A stretch of 64,000 nucleotides of DNA from Rhodomicrobium sp. R_RK_3 (GCF_002198715.1 NZ_MWLK01000018.1:55622-119621); one strand, 5' to 3'; positions 18,243-27,785 are shown, counted from the first letter of the stretch. The notes: a model not told the origin generated them from the letters alone. A program made the numbers and translations.

Positions 18243-18983
18243 CTCGGCTCCGTAGCGGCCGTCCCCGCCCGCGTCGATCCGCGCCGCCCGCGCCAGCAGC
18301 GCCATGTCGGGCACCACGACATCCCGGCTGGCCGGCATGGCGATGATATGTGTCGCCTTCAGCCGGCTGAACTGGCGGCTGACCGTCTCCAGCGTCAGCC
18401 CGAGATAATCGGCGATTTCCGCCCGCGTGAACGGCAGACGGAACCGCACGACGCCCTCGTGGCGATAGCCGTAGCCGGATCGCGCCGTCCGCCGCGCGAC
18501 CATATAGAGGAAGCTGCCGACACGCTGGTATGAGGATTTCCGTCCCAGCAGCAGCGTCCATTCGCGGCACAGATCCAACTCGCGCACGGTGAATTCGAGG
18601 ATCTTGCGCTCGAGCTTGGGCTGCGCTTCGAGCACGGCCTCGAACGCGCCGCGCGGAAAGCCGCAGATCTCGACATCGGTCGCCGCCTCCGCCGTGTAAG
18701 TGTGCCGGTCGCCGAGCGGCCGGCCGAGGAAATCCGGCGGGTAGATCAGGCCGACAATATGCTGCTCGCCATCGGCCAGCGTCTTCACCAGCTTGACCAC
18801 GCCGCTGATGACGTTGAAGCACTGTTCGGCTTCGTCGCCATCGCGGAAAATTGGCTGATGCGCGCCGACCACCCTCGGCCGCGAGATGACGGAGAGCCGG
18901 GACAGCTCGTCATCCGTCAAGGCTCCGCAAATGCTCTGATAGCGGATGGGGCATGTGCCGCAGCGCGTACAAATGGCACGCAT
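18222..18983 (-). CDS. Crp/Fnr-family oxygen-responsive regulator (FNR/FnrN type)
   Basis: Transcription factor of 253 residues. Four cysteines crowd the N-terminus (Cys5, Cys8, Cys11, Cys19), and Cys107 in DVEICGFPRGAF matches the position of the internal cluster ligand Cys122 of E. coli FNR. This predicts an oxygen-labile [4Fe-4S] cluster. The cyclic-nucleotide-like barrel spans about 30-140. The C-terminal helix-turn-helix contains LTLETVSRQFSRL, with the E-x-x-S-R residues that read TTGAT half-sites. A perfect box of that kind is at 17672-17685, before the phasin gene. The gene ends facing the phasin gene and has no visible box in its own promoter. Confidence 0.93.
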   Translation of the reverse strand: MRAICTRCGTCPIRYQSICGALTDDELSRLSVISRPRVVGAHQPIFRDGDEAEQCFNVISGVVKLVKTLADGEQHIVGLIYPPDFLGRPLGDRHTYTAEAATDVEICGFPRGAFEAVLEAQPKLERKILEFTVRELDLCREWTLLLGRKSSYQRVGSFLYMVARRTARSGYGYRHEGVVRFRLPFTRAEIADYLGLTLETVSRQFSRLKATHIIAMPASRDVVVPDMALLARAARIDAGGDGRYGAEPGRRPL

Positions 18984-19308
18984 CCCGTACCTCCAAGCCG
19001 AAAGCTGGAAGCGTCAAAGGCTAGCATCGCAGCGCAGCGCAAGGAAGCGGTTTGTCCGCCTGCGGAATTATACGGATGGGCGTCCGAACCGGCTTTCGGG
19101 GGCACGCGCGTCGCAATATACCAGGCCGAACAGCAGGTTAAAGCGCGCCGCTGGCTCGGCAATAAAAAATAGCCCCGGATATCGCGCCGCAACATTTGTT
19201 GCCGCTACCTCCGGGCTGAGCCATTGCCGGACGGCGCGCGCCGCGCCGATCGCCACGCTGCCCAATGAGCTGATCGATCACTGAACCAAGCCTGAGTGCC
19301 GGAAGCGG
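18984..19308. other. Intergenic region
   Basis: Lies between the start of the FNR-type gene and the end of the coiled-coil gene. I see no credible gene, repeat or terminator. Short frames here lack ribosome sites and family features. Confidence 0.45.
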
Positions 19309-20940
19309 TCAGCCCGTCTGGCGCTCTTGCGTGACGCGGAGGCGGTCGAGCAGGGTGCGCTTCTGGTCGCCGCCCTCATCCTCCTCGGACGGCTGGCTGG
19401 CGGTCTGAGTGCTCCGCGCGGGCTCGGCCTTGGGACCGGGCTCCTCCGCCGGGGCGGCCTGAGCGGAGGCGCGGCTCTCGATGATCTCGCGCAGCACCTG
19501 GTCGAGCTTTGGATCCGCAGCGCTGGGCGGGGCTTCTGAACTTGGCGCAGGATTGCCGCCGCCGGATTGCGGCGCGTCCGAAACCACCTCGAATTCGACG
19601 TCCAGCGTCTGCGCGGCTTCCTTGCTGAGGGCCGTGACCGCGTCTTCCATCACATCGACGCCATAGCGGCCGGTCTCGCCCGGAGCCTGCTTGGCCGCCT
19701 CGCCGCTGCGGACCGGCTGCCGGGGGCCGCGATCGAGCAGCACGCGCAATGCGTCGCGCTTGTCCTGTGTGATCGGCGATGCTGTGGGGGCTGCCGCAGG
19801 CGCGACTTCGATCTCCGCCGCCGCTGAGCGTTCGCCGGTCTTGCCATTGGGCTTGGGAGCGGGCGCAGCCGGCTGCTGCGGCACCGCCGGCTCGGTCCAG
19901 CGCGAACGCGTCTGGCGCGCGGGCGAGGGGGCGGCCGGTGCGGTGCTGTCGCTCGCCGCCGCTTTCGCCTCGACCTTTTCCGGTGCGGGCGCGGCGGGGC
20001 GGGGCGCGGTCACGGCGGCGGGGGCTTCCTTCGGCTTCTCGCCCGGCCAGGGCTGAGCCTTGCCGGCGGGGCGGCCCGGAAGTCCACGCCGGGGACTGGC
20101 CGGCGCGGTGTCGGCGCGCGTGCCGGGCCACGGCTTCGGCTCGGGCTCGGGCGCCTTGCGGCTGACCGCCTCGTGGCGTTCCTGCGCCGCGACCGAATGC
20201 ATGATCTGTTCGCCGAGCTGCTGCAATTCGGTGCGCAGCACGGCGATCTGGCCGGCCTCGCGCTCATGGCCGAGAATCAGTTGCTCGCGCATCTTCGACA
20301 TCTCGACATTCAGCCGGTCATATTCGGAGCGGTATTCGTCCAGCGTCCATTGTGCGGGGCGGCGCTTGAAGCGGCCCGTGGTGTCGGATCCGGCCTTCTC
20401 CAGCGTCTCGCGCAGGCTCTTGATCTCGTGCTGCTGCTGTCCGGCGGAACGCTGGGCGATGGTCAGAGCCTCCTCGCGGCGGCGCAGCTTGCTGGTCAGG
20501 TCGGTGACCTCATAGGCCCGTCCGTCCAGCGCGACCTTGGCCGCCGCTACGGCGTTCTCCAGCTCCGGGAAGCGCTTGCGGATGGTGTTCTCGAACACGG
20601 CGGCGGCGTTGCGGCGCTCGTCGAGCTGGGTCTGCAGCGCGGCGATGGTGTCCTGCAACTCGCCGATCTGCATCTGCAGCCGGCTGATATCGACGAGCTG
20701 GTTGGCGGATTTATCGCGCGTCTTGCTCAATCCGGCCTCAAGCCGCCTGATTTTGATGGCATAAGAGGCCCTGAGCAGATCCTTGTCCGCCTCGATGTCG
20801 GACAGCGACATCGGCATCGTCGCCTCCAGCCGCTTGGTGGTGAGGCGAACGGCGCGGTGCCATAGCGTGGGCGCCAGCAGAAAGGCGATCAGGCCGCCTA
20901 CGCAAAAGCCCAGCATGATCAGCAACGCATACTCGATCAT
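19309..20940 (-). CDS. Membrane-anchored coiled-coil protein, Hyphomicrobiales-conserved
   Basis: Function unknown, 543 residues. A single N-terminal membrane helix (LIMLGFCVGGLIAFLLAPTL, about 6-25) is followed by a conserved block LTTKRLEATMPMSLSDIEAD and a long coiled coil to about residue 265. The remainder is low-complexity, Pro/Ala-rich, with scattered conserved patches (DALRVLLDRGPRQP and YGVDVMEDAVTALSKEAAQ). I recognise the N-terminal block from hypothetical proteins of Hyphomicrobiales. The topology suggests a cytoplasmic scaffold tethered to the inner membrane. GGGAG lies 10 bases before the ATG. Confidence 0.8.
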   Translation of the reverse strand: MIEYALLIMLGFCVGGLIAFLLAPTLWHRAVRLTTKRLEATMPMSLSDIEADKDLLRASYAIKIRRLEAGLSKTRDKSANQLVDISRLQMQIGELQDTIAALQTQLDERRNAAAVFENTIRKRFPELENAVAAAKVALDGRAYEVTDLTSKLRRREEALTIAQRSAGQQQHEIKSLRETLEKAGSDTTGRFKRRPAQWTLDEYRSEYDRLNVEMSKMREQLILGHEREAGQIAVLRTELQQLGEQIMHSVAAQERHEAVSRKAPEPEPKPWPGTRADTAPASPRRGLPGRPAGKAQPWPGEKPKEAPAAVTAPRPAAPAPEKVEAKAAASDSTAPAAPSPARQTRSRWTEPAVPQQPAAPAPKPNGKTGERSAAAEIEVAPAAAPTASPITQDKRDALRVLLDRGPRQPVRSGEAAKQAPGETGRYGVDVMEDAVTALSKEAAQTLDVEFEVVSDAPQSGGGNPAPSSEAPPSAADPKLDQVLREIIESRASAQAAPAEEPGPKAEPARSTQTASQPSEEDEGGDQKRTLLDRLRVTQERQTG

Positions 20941-21058
20941 GTGGCAAGGCTCCCTCTCATGCCCGAGTGGGGATCAAAAAGCAATGCAAAGCCGCAAAGC
21001 CCGTAAGGCTTGCGGCTTTGGCGGACGGTCCCCATAACCAGCCGCTGCGGTGGGTACT

Positions 21059-21949
21059 CTAAAACGGATTCCAGGTTGGAGTCCTCGTATATTTCAGATA
21101 GCCGACATTGGCCCCCAGGCGGAGACCGACACCGGAACGGATCGGCGCGAGAACGACATCGTCATAAGTCTGAAACGTCACGCCGACGCCTCCGACCAGA
21201 TAGGCCGACCCGTCGACGCCCGCAAAGCGGTTGTACAATTGGTCGACATTGTGGAGGTTATAAACCAGGATCAGCGTTTTTGATCCCTCGGCGCCGAAAT
21301 CATAGCCGAAAGACGGGCCTTGCCAATAGGTTCGGTGCAGCCCGGCGTTCTTGGTGTAAAGCATGCCCTCGCCATAGCGCAGGCCCGCGACAAAGGCGCC
21401 GCCGGCCTCTTCGCCCAAAATATAGCCGTTCGGGCGGCCCTGCTTGGAGAAGGTGTGCTCGATCACCTGGGCAAGCCCCTTGGAGACGCCGCCGAAAAAG
21501 CGCTCGCCTTCCGCCACGATCTCGTTGGAGGAATAGGTGTCCTGCTCGTAGGGCGCGGGCGGGGCGTTGTTATAGCCCTGGTCCTGCGGCGGCGGCAGGT
21601 AATCCCGGTTCGACCCCGTCTGATTGTCGTAGCGATTGCTCGGCTGGTTGTCGTAGCGGTTGTTGTAGACGTCGGCCGATGGCGGCGGCGCGGCTTGCGG
21701 CTGGCTGCTTCTGCCGGGCGGGGTGATGCGCTGCGGCTCGGCTGGGCCGTCATTGCTGCCTTGCCCGCCCTGGCCGCGCTGCCATGGCGGCAGATATTCG
21801 TCCTTCTGCGCCTGCGCGACCTGCGGATTAACCGGCTGCCCGGCCGTCGACTGCGCCAACGCCTCAGAGGCCGCGAACGCGCCGAGAAGCAGCGCCGAAA
21901 CCGCGGCAAATCTGGACCTGCGCCTGTCTTGCATCGGATTCGCCTTCAT
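21059..21949 (-). CDS. eipA: DUF1134 periplasmic envelope-integrity protein, EipA type
   Basis: Secreted beta-rich protein of about 296 residues. A signal peptide (AAVSALLLGAFAASEALAQ) is followed by a Gln/Asn/Pro-rich spacer with repeats such as NRYDNQ, then the DUF1134 domain (about 150-296) with GFVxGLRYGEG-like and YWQGPSFGYDFGAEG segments. In Brucella the homologue EipA supports envelope stress resistance and its gene is controlled by CtrA. Here I see only a TTAACC-like half-site upstream (near 22034), not a full CtrA box. The start is uncertain: the ATG at 21949 follows AAGGTGA, but an ATG at 21958 and a GTG at 21961 are in frame. Confidence 0.87.
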   Translation of the reverse strand: MKANPMQDRRRSRFAAVSALLLGAFAASEALAQSTAGQPVNPQVAQAQKDEYLPPWQRGQGGQGSNDGPAEPQRITPPGRSSQPQAAPPPSADVYNNRYDNQPSNRYDNQTGSNRDYLPPPQDQGYNNAPPAPYEQDTYSSNEIVAEGERFFGGVSKGLAQVIEHTFSKQGRPNGYILGEEAGGAFVAGLRYGEGMLYTKNAGLHRTYWQGPSFGYDFGAEGSKTLILVYNLHNVDQLYNRFAGVDGSAYLVGGVGVTFQTYDDVVLAPIRSGVGLRLGANVGYLKYTRTPTWNPF

Positions 21950-22048
21950 GGATTGCATCACCTTACGCCGAGAAGGTTTCGCTTTGATTGCCGATCGCTT
22001 CAGCCAAAAGCGATTCGGATCCCCAAGATCGTTAACCAGGAAATGCCA

Positions 22049-22885
22049 CTAAACTTTGGCTGCGCCCAAGTCCAGCGCCGTGTTGCGCCGACCCCAGGCT
22101 ATAAAGCCTGGATTGAGAAAATTCTCGCCGATTTTTCCATATTTCAGCGGCGTGCCAGCCTCGGAGACGACATAGCCTCCCGCTGCATGCAGAATCGCCT
22201 GTCCCGCCGCCGTATCCCACTCCGAAGTGGGGGAGAGTCGCGGGTAGAGATCGGCGCCGCCATCGGCCAGCATGCCGAATTTCAGTGACGAGCTGAATTG
22301 CAGCGTCTCGCTGACATTGATGCCGCTCATGAAGCGCGAGGTCGCCTCGTTCAAATGCGAGCGGCTGGTGAGCGCGGTGAGCTTGCCGGGCTCGGGCTCG
22401 CGGGTGCGCAAGGGCGTGGTTTGCAGCGCCTCCTGCTCGCCGCGCGAGGGCGAAAGCCGCGCCGAGACCGCCTCGCCGACAGCCGGCGTCAGATAAAGGC
22501 TTTCGATCGCGGGGGCGTAAATCAGCCCGAAAACCGGCTCGCCTTGCCGGATCAGGGCGATGTTGACGGTAAAATCCTTGCCGCCGCGCACGAAATCGCG
22601 GGTGCCGTCGAGGGGATCGACCAGGAAGAAGGATTTTTGCGGATCGAGCGCGTCGCCGATGACGCTCGCCGATTCCTCCGCCACCACGACGATGCCCGGC
22701 GCGAGCCGCGCCAGATCGTTGAGAATCAGCTCCTCCGCCGCCCGGTCGGCATCGGTGACTGGGCTGCCGTCTTCCTTGAAACTCACCTCCGCCGTTGAAT
22801 TGCGATAGCGCATGATCAACTCGCCGGTGCTCTGGGCTGTTCGAATCAGCGCCGCTGCCAGCTCTTTAATGTCCTCGTCCCGCAT
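22049..22885 (-). CDS. cysQ: 3'(2'),5'-bisphosphate nucleotidase CysQ
   Basis: Inositol-monophosphatase-fold enzyme that removes the 3'-phosphate from PAP made during sulfate assimilation. Metal-site motifs are complete: DGSPVTDADRAAEELI (residues about 38-53), VVAEES, FLVDPLDGTRDFVRGG (the DxxDGT signature) and SEWDTAAGQAIL. At 278 residues the length is normal. The ATG at 22885 opens the conserved N-terminus; an upstream in-frame start at 22936 adds 17 non-conserved residues. It is transcribed away from chpT across an AT-rich divergent promoter. Confidence 0.92.
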   Translation of the reverse strand: MRDEDIKELAAALIRTAQSTGELIMRYRNSTAEVSFKEDGSPVTDADRAAEELILNDLARLAPGIVVVAEESASVIGDALDPQKSFFLVDPLDGTRDFVRGGKDFTVNIALIRQGEPVFGLIYAPAIESLYLTPAVGEAVSARLSPSRGEQEALQTTPLRTREPEPGKLTALTSRSHLNEATSRFMSGINVSETLQFSSSLKFGMLADGGADLYPRLSPTSEWDTAAGQAILHAAGGYVVSEAGTPLKYGKIGENFLNPGFIAWGRRNTALDLGAAKV

Positions 22886-23042
22886 GAAAATCCGCTTCCC
22901 ATAATGCTGGCCTGACTGAAACAGATATATAGCCACGACAGGGATGGCGACAGTGCGTCGCCGTCGATTCGCGCCCTATCGGCTGCCCGCTCACGGTTAA
23001 GTCGCTCTTTATCCACCAAATTAGCGATAAAATTTTATTTTG

Positions 23043-23057
23043 ATAACAGTTTGTTAT
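23043..23057. promoter_or_regulatory. Palindrome ATAACA-GTT-TGTTAT upstream of chpT
   Basis: Perfect 15-base dyad (6+3+6) in the AT-rich space between cysQ and chpT, 117 bases before the chpT ATG. A second perfect palindrome, ATAAAATTTTAT, lies at 23027-23038. Either could be a regulator site; no binding protein can be named. Confidence 0.45.
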
Positions 23058-23173
23058 GCTGAATCCGAGCAAAGCAGTAGCGATCTTGGGGCAACATGGC
23101 TATCAGCGGCCCGACATAACGCTATTGTAGCCGCGTGCAATCACAACGACCAGCGATACGCCAGGGGGCTCTC

Positions 23174-23815
23174 ATGTCGGAAGCTGCGGTTCTCGACGAT
23201 CTACATCTTGCGGCTTTCATGTCGAGCAAGATTTGCCATGATCTGGTCGGTCCGGTCGGCGCCATCAGCAACGGTCTGGAGCTGCTCGAGGAGGAAACCG
23301 ACGAGGAGACGCGCGCCTACGCCTTCGAGCTGATCCAGTTCAGCGCCTCGGTGGCGCGGGCGCGGCTCGAATATGCGCGGCTCGCCTTCGGCGCCTCCTC
23401 GGCGCTGGGCAGCGACGTCGATCTCGCCCATGCCGGCAGCGTCGTGCGCGGCTTCGTCGAGGAGGGCAAGCACAAGCTGCATTGGAAGACCTTTGCCGGC
23501 GGCCTGGAGAAGACCAAGGTGCGGGTGCTTTTGACGCTGGTCACGGTCGCCATGACCGCGATCCCCGCCGGCGGCGACCTCAAGGTCAACGTCACCGGCA
23601 ATGCCGAGGCGCCCAATTTCGAGATCCGCTGTTCGGGGCGCGGCGCGCGCATCCCGGAGGGCATCGAGGACATGTTCGCCGGCCGCCCGGCCGATGTCGA
23701 TCCGCGCTCCATCGTCGGCTATTACGCCTCGCGCATGGCCCAAGCGTCGCGCCTGGCGTTAACCGTGCGGAAAGACGGCACGGATATTGTGTTTCAAGCC
23801 AAGTCGATTCGCTAA
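23174..23815 (+). CDS. chpT: Histidine phosphotransferase ChpT
   Basis: Phosphorelay protein passing phosphate from the hybrid kinase CckA to the response regulators CtrA and CpdR. The 213 residues start with the dimerisation/phosphotransfer helices; FMSSKICHDLVGPVGAISNG carries the phospho-accepting His22. The C-terminal part resembles a degenerate kinase ATP-binding domain (GGDLKVNVTGNAE and SIVGYYASRMAQ), as in Caulobacter ChpT. The ATG at 23174 follows AGGGGG. Its target ctrA is 1.5 kb downstream on the other strand. Confidence 0.92.
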   Translation: MSEAAVLDDLHLAAFMSSKICHDLVGPVGAISNGLELLEEETDEETRAYAFELIQFSASVARARLEYARLAFGASSALGSDVDLAHAGSVVRGFVEEGKHKLHWKTFAGGLEKTKVRVLLTLVTVAMTAIPAGGDLKVNVTGNAEAPNFEIRCSGRGARIPEGIEDMFAGRPADVDPRSIVGYYASRMAQASRLALTVRKDGTDIVFQAKSIR

Positions 23816-23871
23816 AACTTGAAGGATCCGGGAGAAGATTCTTCCACGGGTCCCCGTCCGGAGCCTTTCCC

Positions 23872-24273
23872 GTGCTGCGTCATTTCATTTCCCGCTTCTC
23901 GCCCCGGAAACTGTGTCTCGTCGCGGACAACAGCGCCGTCATCCGCCGGGCCGCCGCCTCGATCCTGCGGGACCTGCGCTTCCACGTGGCCGAAGCCGAG
24001 AACGGCCAGGACGCCTTGATCAAATGCCACCAGCGCACGCCCGACGCGGTGCTGCTCGACGGGTCGATGGATTATCTCGACGGCTTCGAGTTCCTGCAGG
24101 CGCTGAAGGACCGGGCTCTCGCCGGCCAGACCAAGATCATCTTCTGCACCGCCGACCGCGACCCCTCCCGCATCGCCCGCGCCATCGAGGCCGGCGCGCA
24201 TGAATATGTCATCAAGCCCTTCGACCGCTCGATCCTCACCGCGAAATTCGAAAAGCTTGGGCTGACGGCTTAA
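23872..24273 (+). CDS. Single-domain response regulator
   Basis: A lone receiver domain of 133 residues without an output domain. KLCLVADNSAVIRRAAASIL opens the fold, VLLDGSMDYLDGFEFL holds the predicted phospho-acceptor Asp63, and VIKPFDRSILTAKF holds the conserved Lys. The upper acidic pair is reduced to ADN, a variation seen in this subgroup. GTG at 23872 is the likely start because GGAG (23860-23863) lies 8 bases upstream. It follows chpT by 56 bases, so it may be another ChpT client, comparable in role to DivK or CpdR, though it cannot be equated with either. Confidence 0.87.
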   Translation: MLRHFISRFSPRKLCLVADNSAVIRRAAASILRDLRFHVAEAENGQDALIKCHQRTPDAVLLDGSMDYLDGFEFLQALKDRALAGQTKIIFCTADRDPSRIARAIEAGAHEYVIKPFDRSILTAKFEKLGLTA

Positions 24274-24395
24274 CGCCGTCCCGCTTGCCGCCCTTCGCGC
24301 GCTTTCCAGCAAAATCCTAACGAAGCGCGCGACGCTTCATTTGCACCTCGCGCCTAAGCTGTCCCCGATGCGGCCTTGACGGTGGAGGACAGACG

Positions 24396-24710
24396 ATGAC
24401 TGCGACCATTATCAATCTCATCATTCAACTCGTCGCGGGAGCCGGCGGCGCCAATGTGCTGGCGAACGCGGTTCGCAAGCTCGATCTCGGCCCGCTGGGC
24501 AATACCATCATCGGCGCGCTCGGCGGTTTGGGTGGCGGCAGCCTCGCCGGCGCCATGATGACCGGCGGCGCGACCGCCCTCGGCACGACGGCCGGGCTGG
24601 ATTTCGGCACGCTGCTGACGCAGGTGATCGCGGGCGGCGTCGGCGGACCGGTGCTCACGGCCGTGGTGGCGATGGTCAAGAATGCGATGGCCGGCCAACG
24701 GCCCGCGTAA
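24396..24710 (+). CDS. Small Gly/Ala-rich hydrophobic protein
   Basis: Not recognised beyond being a small membrane-type protein of 104 residues. It is rich in Gly, Ala, Leu and Thr with three hydrophobic stretches (IINLIIQLVAGAGGANVLA, NTIIGALGGLGGGSLAGAMM, LLTQVIAGGVGGPVLTAVVA). The pattern of GxxxG steps suggests packed membrane helices. GGAGGA lies just before the ATG at 24396, supporting translation. Its neighbours are phosphorelay genes but no functional link is visible. Confidence 0.7.
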   Translation: MTATIINLIIQLVAGAGGANVLANAVRKLDLGPLGNTIIGALGGLGGGSLAGAMMTGGATALGTTAGLDFGTLLTQVIAGGVGGPVLTAVVAMVKNAMAGQRPA

Positions 24711-25292
24711 GACGCGGTCCGCGAAACCCGACGGGCGCGGGACTCGTCTTTGCAAAGCCATGCTCCAGCCAGAGGGCGGGCGTTTTGTCCCGGTCCCATC
24801 GGGCCGGGCTCCTGCGCCCTCTCGCCTTGCATGGAAAATAAACCCGCGCCTGTGCCTCCTCCTGCCGGTGGCCATGATGGCGCTGCTATCTGGGCCGACG
24901 GCGATAGAGCACTTGCCCAAGGGGCGCCACATGAGGCCGCGCCCCTTGCGGCGAGCCTCGAACGCGCCCGCTCTCCGCACAGGACAGCTCCGGGCAAGGC
25001 GTTCGACGCAGGCTTCAGCAATGGCTCCAGGCGCAAGCGAAGCAGCACCGCAACCGTCACGGCAGCATGGCACAGGGCGTGTATTCTAGCGTCGGCGCAT
25101 AAGCTCAACGCAGGCCCGCATCTGACATGGGTGCGGGCGAAAACCTTCGATCGTGAAATATCAGGCGCGACTGCAAATAGATCCGGCCAGCCCTGCCGGT
25201 CGCAGTGACCACGGAAACCCCATGCTTCCGCGCTCTGCAATGCCGCCGGGACCGGCGGCAGCGTGTTTGATCGGTGCCGGAAGCGGGAAGCG
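24711..25292. other. Intergenic region with nested hairpin
   Basis: No convincing gene, although several frames are open by chance of high GC. At 24758-24834 three inverted repeats are nested: CCATGC/GCATGG outside, AGAGGGCG/CGCCCTCT in the middle and CCCGG/CCGGG inside. This could be part of a structured RNA or decayed sequence. A further hairpin near ctrA is listed separately. Confidence 0.45.
25241..25260 (-). terminator. Hairpin downstream of ctrA
   Basis: Perfect eight-pair stem TGCCGCCG/CGGCGGCA with a four-base loop, 33 bases after the ctrA stop. No T tract follows, so terminator function is only likely. Confidence 0.4.
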
Positions 25293-25991
<699 letters not shown>

Positions 25992-26669
25992 CCTCTTTCC
26001 TCTTATAGATCGAAGCCCAGCGAGCCGGATCGCCTCGCATCGCTTGCAGCACGCGATTGGGCAGGGTTAATTTGAAGTCAAAAGTAAACGGAACAGGTTA
26101 ACAAAAGACTGAACTCCGGGAGTTTGGATGGGGCCGGACGGCCCTGGGTACTCATACCTACTACACGCTTAGCGTGCATAACGCGGAAAACGCGGTCCGA
26201 TTCGGCTGAGACTCATGATACGCAAGACCATGACAGAACGCGGGCATGGCGGATGGAATCCGGCGCACGCAAATCATACTCGCGTTGCCGAAGCGAATAA
26301 AGCCCGCATGCCATGGATTTGGCCGTAACAGCTCGAAAAATGCTGCTTGCCTTCGTCGTCCACGCAGCATGGGCCGGAAACTTCCGGTTTTGCCGCGCCT
26401 TCCGTCAACGGCCGGCGCTTGCCGCCGTCCGAATCACCCGCAAACGAAAATTAGCAGAATTTGTGACGCATCCATAGGTTGCGCACCGGTTTTATATCAG
26501 AAGGATTGGCGCTGTGGCCGCAACGCACCGCTTGTGGTTTACCACCGCTTAATGTCTCGCGAGCATCATTCTTCTGGGCCAATCCGCGATGCCGCATGAC
26601 TTGCCGATTGTGACATCGCCACCAGAGAGGAGTGCTCGCCGCCAACGGCGGCGGGAGCTTGTGCACGCG
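25992..26669. promoter_or_regulatory. ctrA-fliJ divergent regulatory region
   Basis: Long shared promoter region. Reading toward ctrA, TTAACC half-sites end at 26101 and 26070, 31 bases apart. GANTC words, the CcrM methylation target, occur at 26199-26203, 26210-26214 and 26431-26435. In Caulobacter the ctrA promoter is controlled by both CtrA binding and GANTC methylation. A small dyad CACGC-TTA-GCGTG lies near 26166. No coding sequence is supported. Confidence 0.55.
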
Positions 26670-27092
26670 ATGAAATCCAACGACACATTGCTGAAACTGC
26701 GCCGATTCGAGGTCAACGAAAAGCAGCAGAAGATCGCCGAGATCGAGATGATGATCGTCGACTTCAGGCGCATGGCCGACGACCTCAGCCACCAGATCCG
26801 CGTCGAGGAGGAGGCCTGTAACATCCGCGACGTCAATCACTTCGCCTATCCGACCTATGCCAAGGCCGCCCGGCAGAGGCGCGACAATCTTCTGGCCTCG
26901 ATCGGCGATCTCGAAGCCAAGCTTGCCGAGGCCCGCGCGGAACTGGCCGAATCGAATGAAGAGCTAAAAAAATCGGAACTGGTCGAGGAGCGCAGCCTGA
27001 TCGAGCACGACCGCAGCCATGCCGGTCCGCACGCGCTCGCCGTGCCGCTCGGCCTGATGCAAACCCTCGCCAACCGGACGCTCGGCAGCTAA
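26670..27092 (+). CDS. fliJ: Flagellar export protein FliJ (alphaproteobacterial type)
   Basis: Coiled-coil chaperone-like protein of the flagellar type III export apparatus, about 140 residues. MKSNDTLLKLRRFEVNEKQQ and the block HFAYPTYAKAARQRRDNLLA are typical of the version encoded beside ctrA in Hyphomicrobiales. Almost the whole protein is heptad-patterned. The ATG at 26670 matches the family start; upstream in-frame codons to 26589 give an unrelated basic extension. It is the only flagellar gene in the window. Confidence 0.87.
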   Translation: MKSNDTLLKLRRFEVNEKQQKIAEIEMMIVDFRRMADDLSHQIRVEEEACNIRDVNHFAYPTYAKAARQRRDNLLASIGDLEAKLAEARAELAESNEELKKSELVEERSLIEHDRSHAGPHALAVPLGLMQTLANRTLGS

Positions 27093-27206
27093 GCGCGACC
27101 GCCGACACCGCCCAAACCCGCCGCCGGCCTTGTGAACAGACCGGCGGATTTTCTTGCGCCGGCCCTAAAAATTCCAACACTAGGGCTGACGCAAGGAGTT
27201 CGAGTC

Positions 27207-27692
27207 GTGCCCTCATTCGATATTGTCTCGCAGACCGATCTGGCCGAGGTCGACAACGCCCTCCAGAATATGGCGCGCGAGATCACCACGCGCTATGACT
27301 TCAAAGGCTCCAAAAGCCGGATCGAGCGCAAGGATCTCGAGATCGTCATCCATGCCGATGATGATCTCAAACTCAAGCAGATGCATGAGCTGCTGCAGGG
27401 CCATCTGGCCAAGCGCAAGATCGAGCCCGGCGTGCTCGACTACAAAACCGTCGAGAAGGCGGCCGGCCAGTCGGTGCGGCAGACGGTCCAGATCAAGACC
27501 GGCATCGACAAGGAATTGGCCAAACGCATCGTCAAGGATATAAAAAATTCCAAAATGAAGGTGCAGGTCGCCATTCAGGGGGACGAACTGCGCGTAACGG
27601 GCAAGAAGCGCGACGACCTCCAGGAGGTCATCGCCTTCGTCAAGACCCTGGATATCGAAATGCCGCTGCAGTTCGAAAATTTCAGGGACTAG
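27207..27692 (+). CDS. YajQ-family nucleotide-binding protein
   Basis: About 161 residues of the YajQ (DUF520) family, two ferredoxin-like domains that bind nucleotides; a Xanthomonas homologue is a cyclic di-GMP receptor. The start PSFDIVSQTDLAEVDNALQN and the blocks YDFKGSKSRIERKD and VQIKTGIDKELAKRIVKDIK are diagnostic. The GTG at 27207 is set by AAGGAG at 27193-27198. It lies 115 bases after fliJ on the same strand. Confidence 0.95.
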   Translation: MPSFDIVSQTDLAEVDNALQNMAREITTRYDFKGSKSRIERKDLEIVIHADDDLKLKQMHELLQGHLAKRKIEPGVLDYKTVEKAAGQSVRQTVQIKTGIDKELAKRIVKDIKNSKMKVQVAIQGDELRVTGKKRDDLQEVIAFVKTLDIEMPLQFENFRD

Positions 27693-27785
27693 ATCACGAA
27701 ACCCGCTCCAGGGCAGCGCATGCGCCGGGCCAATCTATTGGATGGGCCTGCGCTCGGCCACCATGGAGACGGTTGGGGGTTTTTC

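Noticed and set aside
22030..22040. CtrA site upstream of eipA
   Set aside because: Only a single TTAACC-type half-site (GTTAACC) is present; there is no second half at the right spacing, so I did not list it.
27181..27210. GAGTTCGAGTC considered as part of a tRNA T-loop
   Set aside because: No cloverleaf can be built around it; it is the ribosome site and start of the YajQ-type gene.
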